Source: Hellea sp964576765
GTDB lineage: Bacteria > Pseudomonadota > Alphaproteobacteria > Caulobacterales > Maricaulaceae
Assembly (NCBI GenBank): GCA_964576765.1
Contig: CAZNWH010000001.1
Span: 1-64,000, forward strand
Direction: 5' to 3'
Length of the DNA stretch: 64,000 bases
Shown here: one piece after another, positions 45,777-55,052 of the stretch
Numbering within the stretch: the first letter of the stretch is position 1
Layout of the letters: every line of letters begins with the position of its first letter
Notes under the pieces: generated by a model
The model's input: only the letters and a program-made list of their open reading frames with translations
Told to the model about the DNA's origin: nothing
Databases searched by the model: none
Translations under genes and position numbers: made by a program

Positions 45777-46688
45777 ATGACCCGCTCCGTTGAAATCGTT
45801 GAAGTTGGGCCGCGTGATGGCCTGCAGAATGAAAAGAGTCTTGTCTCCACAGATGAGAAGGTCGTCTTTATTCATAAAGCGATTGAGGCTGGCGTAAAAC
45901 GTCTCGAAGTCACAAGTTTCGTACACCCAAAGCGTGTTCCGCAAATGGCCGATGCCGAGGACGTTGTACGCGAACTGGGTGTTATCGACGGTGTTACACG
46001 AATTGGCCTAACGCTTAACAAACGAGGTGCGCTTAGGGCTTTGGAGACCGGCGTTGAGCAGCTTGGTGCAGTGTGCGTCGCTTCAGATAGCTTTGCTTCC
46101 AAAAACCAAAACCAGACGAGTGATCAGACGGTAAAAACGTCAAATGAAATTATTAGATTGGCCCAGTCCGAAGGGCGCACGGGCCAGGTAACCATTGCAG
46201 CATCTTTTGGCTGTCCCTTTGAGGGCGAGGTACCGGAAGACCGCGTTTTAGCCATGGTTCGAAAGTTGTTGGATTCTGAACCAGTTGAAATTTCATTGGC
46301 GGACACAATTGGCGTTGGCGTGCCGCAGCAAGTCTCTAGCCTCGTGAAAAAAGTTGTGAAAATGGCAGGTTCCACGCCCGTTAGGGTCCATTTTCATAAT
46401 ACACGTAACACTGGCATTGCAAATGTTTGGGCTGCCGTAGAGGCTGGAGCCACCATCGTTGACGCCTCGATTGGCGGCATTGGTGGATGTCCATTTGCAC
46501 CAGCCGCGACAGGTAATGTGGCGACAGAAGATGTGATGTACATGTTTGGCCGTTCAGGCATTGAGCACGGGCTGGATATGGAAAGAATTATTCCGACAGC
46601 GAAATGGCTCGAAACAGTTCTCGGTAAAGATGTGCCCTCAATGCTCGCGAAAGCAGGCCATTTTCCAAAAACTCAAGAAGAGATTTAA
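45777..46688 (+). CDS. Hydroxymethylglutaryl-CoA lyase-like protein
   Basis: A 303-residue HMGL-like (DRE-TIM) protein. EVGPRDGLQNE is the N-terminal catalytic block with the Arg-Asp pair and metal Asp; EVTSFVHPKRVPQMADA, VRVHFHNTRNTG with metal His residues, and IVDASIGGIGGCPFAPAATGNVATED with the G-loop Cys are all intact. Activity on HMG-CoA or a related 3-hydroxy-3-alkyl acyl-CoA is expected, releasing acetyl-CoA. No biotin-dependent acyl-CoA carboxylase, which would make HMG-CoA from leucine or isoprenoids, is present in the window. The next gene starts one base after its stop. Confidence 0.9.
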   Translation: MTRSVEIVEVGPRDGLQNEKSLVSTDEKVVFIHKAIEAGVKRLEVTSFVHPKRVPQMADAEDVVRELGVIDGVTRIGLTLNKRGALRALETGVEQLGAVCVASDSFASKNQNQTSDQTVKTSNEIIRLAQSEGRTGQVTIAASFGCPFEGEVPEDRVLAMVRKLLDSEPVEISLADTIGVGVPQQVSSLVKKVVKMAGSTPVRVHFHNTRNTGIANVWAAVEAGATIVDASIGGIGGCPFAPAATGNVATEDVMYMFGRSGIEHGLDMERIIPTAKWLETVLGKDVPSMLAKAGHFPKTQEEI

Positions 46689-46689
46689 T

Positions 46690-47883
46690 ATGCAAAATTC
46701 AAAAGGTGCTTTGGACGGCATAAAAGTCGTTGAGCTCGGCCAGTTTATAGCCGGACCTTTTTGCGGCCAGCTCATGGGCGATATGGGCGCGGATGTTATT
46801 AAGGTTGAAGCGCCGGGCAAAGGCGACGGCATGAGAGCTTGGGGTAACGGTGAGCACAAAGTGTGGTGGGAAGTTATTGGCCGTAACAAACGATCCGTGA
46901 CAGCCAATCTGCGCGAAGAAAAAGGTCAAGATCTTGTCCGAAGTCTTTTAAAAACTGCCGATATTATGATTGAAAACTTTAAGCCGGGAACTATTGAACG
47001 CTGGGGTTTGAGCCCGGAACACTTGCACGCTATTAATCCTGGTCTGATAATAGTGCGTATTTCCGGCTATGGACAAACGGGCCCTTATTCAAGCCGTGCC
47101 GGATTTGGCGGCGTTGCTGAAGCCATGAGCGGGTTGCGGGCCATTGTTGGCGAACCTGATCGTCCACCCTCGCGCGTCGGTATTTCCATCGGAGATACAT
47201 TAGCGGCGTCTTATGGCTGTATGGGAGCGCTTGCGGCGCTTCATTCACGCGCAAAGACAGGTAAGGGTCAAGTTGTCGATGCTGCGCTTTATGAATCTAT
47301 CTTGCAGGTTATGGAAAGCCTCATCCCTGAATACGATGTTTCAGGATTTGTAAGACAGCGTTATGGGTCCATATTGCCTGGGATTGCTCCGTCTAACGTC
47401 TATCCATGTTCTGACGGGGATTATATGATTGGCGGAAATGGAGACGCCATATTTGCGCGCCTGGCAAGCGCGATGGGACGTCCAGACATGGTGCAGGACC
47501 CACGTTATGCAACCCATATTGCGCGGGGAAAGCATCAAACAGAGCTTGATAACATAATCTCCGGATGGACGAAAAGCATGACCGTCGATCAGCTAGAAGC
47601 TCTGATGGAAGAAAATAGTGTTCCCGCCGGCAGGATTTATAGAGCAGCGGACATGCTCGCCGATCCGCATTTTAAAGCGCGAGAAGCGATAACCAGTATT
47701 GATCACCCCGTTCACGGTAAAGTTCATATGCAAAATTGCTTTCCACTATTATCGAATACCCCAAGCTCGGTACGCAAAGCTGCGCCCATCGTCCCCGGTG
47801 AGGACAATGAAGCAATTTATTCAGACATGCTAAATCTTAGCAAAGCTCAGATCGAGCAGCTTGCGAAAGAAGGCATCATATAA
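46690..47883 (+). CDS. Class III CoA-transferase (CaiB/BaiF family)
   Basis: A 397-residue CoA-transferase. Unlike the two AMACRs, the racemase His is replaced (GFGGVAEAM) and the catalytic Asp is at residue 169 in IGDTLAASYG, the formyl-CoA-transferase position. So it should transfer CoA between acids, such as succinyl-CoA to a pathway acid. I start it at ATG 46690, directly after the HMGL stop; a longer open frame to 46546 only overlaps HMGL. Together with HMGL and ACD it may feed a branched dicarboxylic acid into cleavage. Confidence 0.91.
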   Translation: MQNSKGALDGIKVVELGQFIAGPFCGQLMGDMGADVIKVEAPGKGDGMRAWGNGEHKVWWEVIGRNKRSVTANLREEKGQDLVRSLLKTADIMIENFKPGTIERWGLSPEHLHAINPGLIIVRISGYGQTGPYSSRAGFGGVAEAMSGLRAIVGEPDRPPSRVGISIGDTLAASYGCMGALAALHSRAKTGKGQVVDAALYESILQVMESLIPEYDVSGFVRQRYGSILPGIAPSNVYPCSDGDYMIGGNGDAIFARLASAMGRPDMVQDPRYATHIARGKHQTELDNIISGWTKSMTVDQLEALMEENSVPAGRIYRAADMLADPHFKAREAITSIDHPVHGKVHMQNCFPLLSNTPSSVRKAAPIVPGEDNEAIYSDMLNLSKAQIEQLAKEGII

Positions 47884-47945
47884 ATCGATAGTTTAGAAAT
47901 GAAGAATTTTGCAGCCTGGACGGCTTGTCAAAAAAGGAAAATAAA

Positions 47946-49124
47946 ATGAACGCAAATACAGTTTTGGATGTACCCAAAGCCGCTTGGAGAGACGACGAAG
48001 AGATTATTATGTTCGATGATCTCGTGAAAAAATTCTTTCAAAAAGAATGTGAACCCTATGTTGATGAGTGGAGTAAGGACGGAATCGTTCCAAAGGATAT
48101 TTGGCTTAAAGCCGGTGAGCTTGGAATTTTAGGGACCTGTGTTCCTGAGGAATATGGCGGCATTGGCGGAGATTTCCGGCATGACGCCATTCTGACAGAG
48201 CGGGTCACATGGCACAAACTCGACGGTTGGGGCCTAGGTTTGCACAACGCGATTACTATTCCCTATATTCTGGAATATGGAACAGAAGAGCAGAAAAAGC
48301 GCCTTTTACCAAAGTGTATCTCTGGTGAATATGTGACAGCCATTGCGATGACTGAGCCCGGGACGGGCTCTGACTTGCAGTCTATAAAAACGACAGCAAT
48401 TAAAGATGGCAATGAATATGTCCTAAACGGGTCTAAAACATTTATCTCTAACGGACAATCTGCAGACCTTATCCTTGTCTGTGCGAAAACAGATCCAAAA
48501 CTCGGCGGGAAAGGCATTTCTATCATGCTCGTTGAAACGCCTCCGGTTGAAGGTAAAGGCGGCTTTAAACGGGGTCGTAATCTGGACAAGGTGGGTATCC
48601 ATATCGCAGATACATCCGAGCTATTTTTTGATAATGTCCGTATCCCAGCAGATAGTGTTCTGGGCGGCGTTGAAGGGCAGGGTTTTGCTCAGCTTATGGA
48701 AAGCCTGCCACAAGAGCGTCATCAAATAGGCGTGACGGCAGTTGCGGCTATGGAACTCGCAATCGATTTAACCATCGAATATGTCAAAGACCGCAAAGCC
48801 TTTGGAAAGTCAGTTTTAGATTTTCAAAATACTCAGTTCAAACTCGCTGAAGCAAAAACAACAGCGACTGTGGGAAAAGTTTTTGCTGAGCATTGCACCG
48901 AACTGTTGATCAAAGGGGAACTCGATACAGTAACGGCTTCAATGTCAAAATATTGGCTTACGGATATGGCCTGTAAAATCATCGACGACTGTGTCCAATT
49001 ACATGGTGGATATGGGTTTATGAATGAATATCATATTGCCAAAATGTACAAAGACCAGCGCGTAGCTCGAATCTATGGCGGTACAAACGAAATCATGAAA
49101 CTCGTTATCGCGCGTTCTCTATAG
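47946..49124 (+). CDS. Acyl-CoA dehydrogenase, isovaleryl-CoA dehydrogenase-like
   Basis: A 392-residue ACD with MTEPGTGSDLQS and LHGGYGFMNEYHIAKMYKDQRVARIYGG. The MCAD base position is Gly (IYGGTNE) and a Glu lies in SLPQERHQ, the isovaleryl-type position. It is related to the ACD at 9677. I chose the ATG at 47946, preceded by AAAAAGGAAA; an upstream TTG at 47925 is less likely. It lies between the CoA-transferase (62 bp) and LeuC-like genes (9 bp). Confidence 0.91.
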   Translation: MNANTVLDVPKAAWRDDEEIIMFDDLVKKFFQKECEPYVDEWSKDGIVPKDIWLKAGELGILGTCVPEEYGGIGGDFRHDAILTERVTWHKLDGWGLGLHNAITIPYILEYGTEEQKKRLLPKCISGEYVTAIAMTEPGTGSDLQSIKTTAIKDGNEYVLNGSKTFISNGQSADLILVCAKTDPKLGGKGISIMLVETPPVEGKGGFKRGRNLDKVGIHIADTSELFFDNVRIPADSVLGGVEGQGFAQLMESLPQERHQIGVTAVAAMELAIDLTIEYVKDRKAFGKSVLDFQNTQFKLAEAKTTATVGKVFAEHCTELLIKGELDTVTASMSKYWLTDMACKIIDDCVQLHGGYGFMNEYHIAKMYKDQRVARIYGGTNEIMKLVIARSL

Positions 49125-49133
49125 CTCGTAACA

Positions 49134-50552
49134 ATGACTTCAGGGCCAAAAACTTTATTTGATAAGATATGGGATCAGCATATGATTGTGCCGGAAACTC
49201 CGGAGCATCCTGCAACAATCTATATCGATTTTCATCTCATCAACGAAGTGACAAGCCCTCAAGCCTTTTCAATGTTAAGCGAACGAGGTCTGGGGGTGCA
49301 TCGCCCGGAAAAGGCCATCGCCACAATTGATCATTCAACACCGACCTTGGTTAATGAGGACGGAAGTCGGCCTTATATTACGCCACAAAGCGAGGTGCAG
49401 GTTGAAACTTTGATTGCCAATGCCAAGGCTAACAATATTGAGGTTCACGACTGGGAAAGTAATAACCGAGGGATTGTCCACGTTATTGGCCCGGAACTTG
49501 GGGCTACGCAGCCCGGTATGACAATTGTTTGCGGTGACAGTCATACCGCAACGCACGGAGCGTTTGGGGCGATTGCCTTTGGAATTGGAACGACCCAGAT
49601 CAGCCATGTATTGGCGTATCAAAGCTTATTGCTGCGTAGACCAAAAACGATGGCAATTACCGTAGAAGGAAAACTGGCGGATGGCGTATCGGCTAAGGAT
49701 GTTATCCTGGCGATTATCGCAAAAATCGGGGTTGGTGGAGGCACGGGATATGCGATTGAATATCGCGGAAGTGCTTTTGAATCCATGAGTATGGCCGAGC
49801 GTATGACAGTGTGTAATATGTCTATTGAGGCTGGTGCGCGCTACGGATTAATCGCACCTGACGACACAACTTTCGAATATCTTCGCGGACGTAGATATAC
49901 GCCAACTGATTTTGAAGAAGCCTGTAAAACTTGGCGCTCACTCAGGACGGATGACGGTGCAGAGTACCATAAAGAAATTTCCCTTAAGGCAGAAGATATC
50001 CGCCCTATGGTATCCTATGGAACCCATCCTGGCATGTCAGTCGCGATAGATGCGCTTGTACCATCTCCCAAAGACAAGGCGGAAGAAGACGCTTTGACAT
50101 ATATGCAGATTGAAGATGGCGAGGCAATGACGGGACTAAGAGTCGACCGTGTCTTTATTGGATCTTGCACAAATTCAAGACTGGAAGATCTTCGATCTGC
50201 CGCGGCCATTATGCGTGGCGGACAGGTTCCATCAGGGCTTATCGCTATCGTTGTTCCGGGGTCTGAGCAAGTCAAAAGAGAGGCTGAAAAAGAAGGGCTC
50301 GACAAGATATTCATTTCCGCTGGTGCAGAATGGCGGGAGCCGGGGTGCTCGATGTGCATTGCTATGAATGGTGACATCGCCGCGCCAGGAGAACTCGTCG
50401 TCTCGACATCAAATCGAAATTTCTCAGGACGTCAGGGGCCAGGAGCTCGCACTATTCTGGCATCCCCGGCAACCGCAGCGGCGACGGCTATAAAAGGTGT
50501 ATTGACGGATCCGCGCAATGTGCTGGTAGATAGTCTGGAGAATGGGCCTTAA
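49134..50552 (+). CDS. leuC: 3-isopropylmalate dehydratase large subunit-like (aconitase family)
   Basis: A 472-residue aconitase-superfamily large subunit. The iron-sulfur cluster Cys345 (GSCTNSR), Cys405 and Cys408 (GCSMC) are all present, as are DSHTATHGAFGAIAFGIG and TLFDKIWDQHMI typical of LeuC. With the small subunit it isomerises a 2-alkylmalate to the 3-alkylmalate through an enoic acid. No leuA or leuB is nearby; the genes lie inside a catabolic unit after ACD and before a nitronate monooxygenase-like gene, so a role on a pathway-specific alkylmalate or citramalate is possible. Family is certain, substrate not. Confidence 0.9.
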   Translation: MTSGPKTLFDKIWDQHMIVPETPEHPATIYIDFHLINEVTSPQAFSMLSERGLGVHRPEKAIATIDHSTPTLVNEDGSRPYITPQSEVQVETLIANAKANNIEVHDWESNNRGIVHVIGPELGATQPGMTIVCGDSHTATHGAFGAIAFGIGTTQISHVLAYQSLLLRRPKTMAITVEGKLADGVSAKDVILAIIAKIGVGGGTGYAIEYRGSAFESMSMAERMTVCNMSIEAGARYGLIAPDDTTFEYLRGRRYTPTDFEEACKTWRSLRTDDGAEYHKEISLKAEDIRPMVSYGTHPGMSVAIDALVPSPKDKAEEDALTYMQIEDGEAMTGLRVDRVFIGSCTNSRLEDLRSAAAIMRGGQVPSGLIAIVVPGSEQVKREAEKEGLDKIFISAGAEWREPGCSMCIAMNGDIAAPGELVVSTSNRNFSGRQGPGARTILASPATAAATAIKGVLTDPRNVLVDSLENGP

Positions 50553-50554
50553 AT

Positions 50555-51136
50555 ATGACGACTATAACAAGTATAACGTCCAAGACTCTGGTGCTAAGCG
50601 CAGCAAATATCGATACGGATCAGATCATTCCAGCTCGATATCTAACAGCAACGTCTCAAGAGGGATTAGGACAGTATTTATTCTATGACTGGCGCTTTGA
50701 TGAAAATGGTAAAGCCAATAATCATGTCCTGAACGATGACGCTAGCATAGAGTGCAAAATCCTTGTTGGAGGTACCAATTTTGGAAGTGGCTCCTCTCGC
50801 GAACATGCGCCTTGGGCTCTTATGGATTATGGCTTTCAAGTCATTATTAGTTCGGAAATTGCCGATATTTTTCGAGGCAATGCGGTCAAAAATGGCTTAC
50901 TCCCTGTCGTCATTGAAAAAGCGGCGCATGAGTGGCTTTTGGATAATCCGGGTGAAAAAATCACCGTCGATCTTGCTTTCTGCGAGGTTCGCTTGTCAAA
51001 GAATGGTGGAACTTTTCCTTTTGAGATTGATGCCTTCGCGCGCCATTGCCTTATGCAAGGTTTGGACGAAACAGCTTATCTTGGAAAACAACTGGATGCG
51101 ATTTTGGAGTTCGAATTGACACACCGAACATTTTAA
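50555..51136 (+). CDS. leuD: 3-isopropylmalate dehydratase small subunit-like
   Basis: A 193-residue LeuD-like swivelling domain. NIDTDQIIPARYL and GGTNFGSGSSREHAPWAL are the substrate-loop and phosphate-type signature, followed by VIISSEIADIFRGNAVKNGLLPVVI. It starts 2 bp after the large subunit stop and must form a heterodimer with it. Residues 30-40 (TATSQEGLGQY) belong to the loop that sets alkyl-group preference in this family. That loop is not identical to the biosynthetic type I remember, so substrate remains open. Confidence 0.89.
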   Translation: MTTITSITSKTLVLSAANIDTDQIIPARYLTATSQEGLGQYLFYDWRFDENGKANNHVLNDDASIECKILVGGTNFGSGSSREHAPWALMDYGFQVIISSEIADIFRGNAVKNGLLPVVIEKAAHEWLLDNPGEKITVDLAFCEVRLSKNGGTFPFEIDAFARHCLMQGLDETAYLGKQLDAILEFELTHRTF

Positions 51137-51204
51137 TTCGAACACTTTCACCTAATCATTTTCAATCAAACATCTACACCTCAATTGAACAAACGGAATA
51201 TAAT

Positions 51205-52191
51205 ATGTTTAAAACACGCATTACAGAAAAATTTGGAATTGAAACGCCCATAATGATGGGGGGTATGACTGGCGTAGGATATGGGGAGTTGGTCGCTGCG
51301 GTTGCAAATGCGGGAGCGCTTGGTTTTATCACAGCGCATATGTTTCCATCAGGCGAAGCGTTGAAAGAAGAAATCGCCAAAACTCGATCTCTTACCGACA
51401 AGCCGTTTGGCGTGAATATGACTTTAATGCCTTCGATCAATCCTATCCCTTATGATGAGTACCGTAAGGCAATTATCGATAGTGGTGTGAAAATTGTTGA
51501 GACTGCGGGCCGAGCGCCGACCGATCACTTGCCTGACTTTGGCGAAGCTGGTGTCACTGTCATTCATAAATGCACGAGCGTGAGGCATTCAAAATCTGCC
51601 GTCAGAAAAGGCGTCAACATGATAAGTATTGATGGGTTTGAAGCCGCTGGGCACCCGGGCGAAGATGATGTTGGTTTGGTTGTACTACTTCCTGCGACCG
51701 TTGATGCTTTGCCCGATACGCCGATTGTTGCGAGTGGCGGCATGGCGGATGGACGTAGCCTTGTTGCGGCTTTGTCGCTTGGCGCGGATGCCGTCAATAT
51801 GGGCACACGTTTTTGCGCAACCCAAGAAGCAAAACTTCATCCGAATTTAAAACAAAAAATTGTTGAAAACACCGAGCTTGATACGGTATTAGTCGGCCGT
51901 AATCTTCGAAATACAACACGGGTGGCACGCAATGCGACATCAGAAAAAGTTGCTGAAATTCAACGTGATTTCAGCACGACTTTCGATGATGTACGCGATC
52001 TCATGTCAGGCGCAAAGGCGCGAGACGCCGTACTGGGCAAAGGTCAAATGGATGACGGCATTTGGACATCGGGGCAAAGCCAAGCGCTGATACACGAAAT
52101 TCCAACATGTAAAGAGCTCGTCAGTCAAATCATGGCTGAAGCTGAGTCTATCATTAATTCAAGACTCGCGGGAATGGTAAGAACCCATTGA
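51205..52191 (+). CDS. Nitronate monooxygenase / 2-nitropropane dioxygenase family protein
   Basis: A 328-residue FMN TIM-barrel protein. IMMGGMTGVGYGELVAAVANAGALG at the N terminus, SIDGFEAAGHPGEDD with the catalytic-type His, and the FMN phosphate site SGGMADGRSLVAALSLGADAVNMGTRF are typical. Many members are not nitronate oxidases but enoyl reductases or unknown flavoenzymes, so the common name is a family label. I chose ATG 51205; an earlier frame overlaps LeuD. It follows LeuD by 68 bp. Confidence 0.88.
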   Translation: MFKTRITEKFGIETPIMMGGMTGVGYGELVAAVANAGALGFITAHMFPSGEALKEEIAKTRSLTDKPFGVNMTLMPSINPIPYDEYRKAIIDSGVKIVETAGRAPTDHLPDFGEAGVTVIHKCTSVRHSKSAVRKGVNMISIDGFEAAGHPGEDDVGLVVLLPATVDALPDTPIVASGGMADGRSLVAALSLGADAVNMGTRFCATQEAKLHPNLKQKIVENTELDTVLVGRNLRNTTRVARNATSEKVAEIQRDFSTTFDDVRDLMSGAKARDAVLGKGQMDDGIWTSGQSQALIHEIPTCKELVSQIMAEAESIINSRLAGMVRTH

Positions 52192-52199
52192 AACTTAAT

Positions 52200-52970
52200 A
52201 TGAGTGCTGAGACTAACTTCGATAAGGCGATAAGACCCGACGAAAAACAGGACTTGTTGAAAAGCTCGTTTAGGACGACTGATTTGTTTGAGCTTTTGGT
52301 GGGTTCAGAGCAACCCGTCACCATAGGTGAAATATCTCAACAGTTAAATATTCCGCAATCCAGTTCTTCAAGCCTTGTTAAATCCTTAATGGAGTCAGGC
52401 TTTCTACAAAAAGATGAGGCGTCTCGTGGCTATATGCTTTCACCGCGCCTTCCTTTGTTGGGGCTCAAATATTTGGAGCGATTTCCCACTATCGGTAAGT
52501 TAAGAGATCAAGTTGCAGGACTTGCAGAAGCTGTTGATGAAACAACGGTGTTGGCGATGCGTAATGGGCTATATTCTCAATATATCTACATAAAAAGAAA
52601 GAGCCCCCAAATTGTTGATAAGCATGTCAGCTTAGGGTCTCTCCGGCCTTTGGCGTGCTCGGCCACAGGTTGGGCCATGATGACAGTCTTATCGGAGGAG
52701 GAGATTGGGAAGGTTATTCGCGCAACCCATATAAATATCTCGGACAAGCATTGGGAGCATAATTTGAAAATTGCTGAGAGCCACATACAGGCCGCCAGAG
52801 ACAAGGGCTATGCTTTTTCTAGAGCGAGTCAATATTCCAATACTGCAGGAATCGCGAAGTTTATTCCCCAATCCGATTCTGGTTCATTTGCAATTTGCAT
52901 TGCAGGTCCGGAGAAAAGACTCGTGGAAAAAGAGACTGACATCGCAGAGGCTTTACACGCTTTGACTTAA
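52200..52970 (+). CDS. IclR family transcriptional regulator
   Basis: A 256-residue IclR protein. The N-terminal winged HTH (residues about 25-85) contains TIGEISQQLNIPQSSSSSLVKSLMESGFLQKDEASRGYMLSP; the C-terminal effector domain has LRPLACSATGWAMMTVLSEEE and the usual final SFAICIAGP strand. I use the ATG at 52200; a TTG at 52188 overlaps the preceding stop. It ends the unit and its 3' end overlaps the convergent MFS gene by 4 bp. It may regulate the LeuCD/HMGL branch. Confidence 0.89.
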   Translation: MSAETNFDKAIRPDEKQDLLKSSFRTTDLFELLVGSEQPVTIGEISQQLNIPQSSSSSLVKSLMESGFLQKDEASRGYMLSPRLPLLGLKYLERFPTIGKLRDQVAGLAEAVDETTVLAMRNGLYSQYIYIKRKSPQIVDKHVSLGSLRPLACSATGWAMMTVLSEEEIGKVIRATHINISDKHWEHNLKIAESHIQAARDKGYAFSRASQYSNTAGIAKFIPQSDSGSFAICIAGPEKRLVEKETDIAEALHALT

Positions 52971-54325
52971 GCTTCAGGTCTTTTTGCTAATCGGGTGTTG
53001 CGCCGTTTTATGGCCGCTCTGATCCGATCCTGCCGTTTACGAGTGAGGCGCCATCTAAAGATAACAGGAGAAATTGCGAGAAAACCTATTCCCGTCAAAA
53101 ATCCATAGGTCCAGATTAAAGTCCATGTGCCCTGTGCACCAGTGTCGAGGACTTGATATCCCATTAAGCCTGGAAGATTGGTCGCAACTAGTACACCAAT
53201 CGCGACTGCGCCTTTGTTCACCATGCCCCAAAAGGCAAAGTAAATCCCGGTTCTGGTCTCACCTGTTCTGGCTTCATCAATATCAATAACATCGGCGGCC
53301 ATACCATTTGCAAGCACCGTAATAGCCCCGACGGATGTCGCTTTTAGGAGGGAAAGCGCAAAGAAGATGGCTAACGATCCGCTCGCTAGAACAGGTATCG
53401 TCAAACTGATAAAGCCGCCCCAAAGAGCCGCAAAGCCAATCGCCTGATGTTTGGAATAGCCCTTTGAAAGCCAGAGCCAAAACGGGATTGAGATAACCAT
53501 AGTCATGATTTCAGAGAGTAGCAGTACGGGAAATAAATCAGGCCTAAAAAATATATGTTCAAAGATGAGCGCCTTGAGAGCGCTGGCTCCGAATTCGGAC
53601 GCGACTAAAACCAGAGAAATAAGAAGCAGGATTTTGAACATGCCATTTCTCCAGACTTGCCGAATTTTGACAGAAACTGAAACATTCTTCTTTTCAAGGG
53701 CAGGTGTCGGCTCTCTGAGCAAGCACATCGATAACGTAAATAATAAGGGCGTGGCGATGACGGCTATAATGGCCATGATATATAGTTGATCTCCCAAGCC
53801 GCCATCTTTAGCCAGGGCGACATAGGAAGCTGCTACAAAACCCAGTAGCATGCCAATAAGACCCATGCCTTCGCGCCATCCTGCGATACTGGCCCGTTCA
53901 TCGTAATAAGGAGACAGTTCAGCGCCCAAGGCTTTGAATGGTAAGTCAACCAGAGTGAAGCCAAGATATAAAAGCGCTGACCATATAAAGACATAAGAGA
54001 GTCTCACATCATCTGGCGGAACAAAGAGCATCCATACAGCCAGACACATCAGCGGGAGACCGACAAGGATGACGGGCTTTCTTCGGCCAATGGGCGTTCT
54101 CAGTCGATCAGAAATCCAGCCAATCAACGGATCTGTGAATGCGTCCGTAACCCGCGTCAGGGCAATCATTAAGCCTATAGCGGCAAGATTAAGACCGCGT
54201 TCCGTTTCATAAAATCCGGGAATAAAAGCGATGACTGGGAGCGTTGCGATGGAATAGCCGAGATATGGTAGGCCATAGACCATACGCTGCCAAGCTTTTA
54301 GCGCTGTATTGGGTTTACGGTTCAT
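52967..54325 (-). CDS. MFS transporter, GPH (MelB-like) family
   Basis: A 452-residue inner-membrane transporter of about 12 helices in the glycoside-pentoside-hexuronide:cation group. RVTDAFTDPLIGWISDRLRTPIGRRKP is the characteristic MelB-like loop 2-3 motif, and MAADVIDIDEARTGETRTGIYFAFWGMVNK is the second-half signature. I chose ATG 54325 (MNRKPNTAL), since the 17-residue upstream extension does not resemble the family. In alphaproteobacterial catabolic clusters this group also carries non-sugar organic compounds. It is the last gene before the mobile-element boundary. Confidence 0.88.
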   Translation of the reverse strand: MNRKPNTALKAWQRMVYGLPYLGYSIATLPVIAFIPGFYETERGLNLAAIGLMIALTRVTDAFTDPLIGWISDRLRTPIGRRKPVILVGLPLMCLAVWMLFVPPDDVRLSYVFIWSALLYLGFTLVDLPFKALGAELSPYYDERASIAGWREGMGLIGMLLGFVAASYVALAKDGGLGDQLYIMAIIAVIATPLLFTLSMCLLREPTPALEKKNVSVSVKIRQVWRNGMFKILLLISLVLVASEFGASALKALIFEHIFFRPDLFPVLLLSEIMTMVISIPFWLWLSKGYSKHQAIGFAALWGGFISLTIPVLASGSLAIFFALSLLKATSVGAITVLANGMAADVIDIDEARTGETRTGIYFAFWGMVNKGAVAIGVLVATNLPGLMGYQVLDTGAQGTWTLIWTYGFLTGIGFLAISPVIFRWRLTRKRQDRIRAAIKRRNTRLAKRPEA

Positions 54326-55052
54326 ATCGCCCGACCTGTTTAATGCGGTAATGGCAATTCTTGGAGGCCGACTCACGCTGTTGAATGTCCAGCGTGGCTT
54401 GTGGAAACTCAGATAGCATTACCCCGGTATTAATCGACGTCACTTTCGCGAAATGTCATGAATATTCCATCATCCAGTTTCCCCTTATTACGTTTCGTTT
54501 ATCTTGTTTTTGGATTTCACGAACGCATCTTATGCTTATCATTAGGACCTAAGTCAGTCTATGAATTTAATTTGATGGTAGGCCTAATGTTCGCGTCTTT
54601 TTATTGGTTTATTGATCCATGTTCACTTGTTAATTCTTCATTGGTAGGGCGCATTCCGAAGCACGGCTTCGGAACCGGGCTCTCGTAAACGGAACCCGCG
54701 TTCCGCGGTTTCCGCCCGCCGGGCTTTGATCCCTTTCGCTCCTCGCTTTCGCTGCGGCGGTAAGCGTCGCGCTGCGCGCGCCGGCATTGATGTTGGTTCC
54801 CATCCTCGGGGGACGGGGGAGAGCGGTCGGCCAGTCTGCCGAAGGGCAGCCCGGCCGCAAGCGCTTTGGTGCTAAGTCGTTTTAATATCATAATTGCCGT
54901 CCTACCAAACCGCTTGCGCCCGGTCTTCATGACCCTTCGCCTGTCTGGCCTCCTTGCCGCTCCCCCCCGCCCCCCTGCGGGGGGAACGTGCTCGCGTCTA
55001 ATTGCTTGGGCGCTGTGCGCCCAATTCTTGGGGCGGCATTGGAGACAAACCG
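54326..55052. other. Non-coding boundary region and hairpin-rich leader of the mobile element
   Basis: No convincing gene. The first 320 bp are AT-rich and probably hold the MFS promoter. From about 54,650 composition becomes GC-rich. A perfect 9-bp stem TTCCGAAGC/GCTTCGGAA lies at 54654-54674. CCCCCC-TGC-GGGGGG is at 54970-54984, and TTGGGCGC/GCGCCCAA is at 55006-55024, 29 bp before the ardA start. Open frames crossing this stretch are compositional. It may be a single-strand promoter/leading-region element that allows early ardA expression; that is inference. Confidence 0.5.

Noticed and set aside
49134..51136. Ordinary leucine biosynthesis operon
   Set aside because: No leuA, leuB or leader peptide nearby; neighbours are all catabolic CoA enzymes. 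Not excluded, only less likely.
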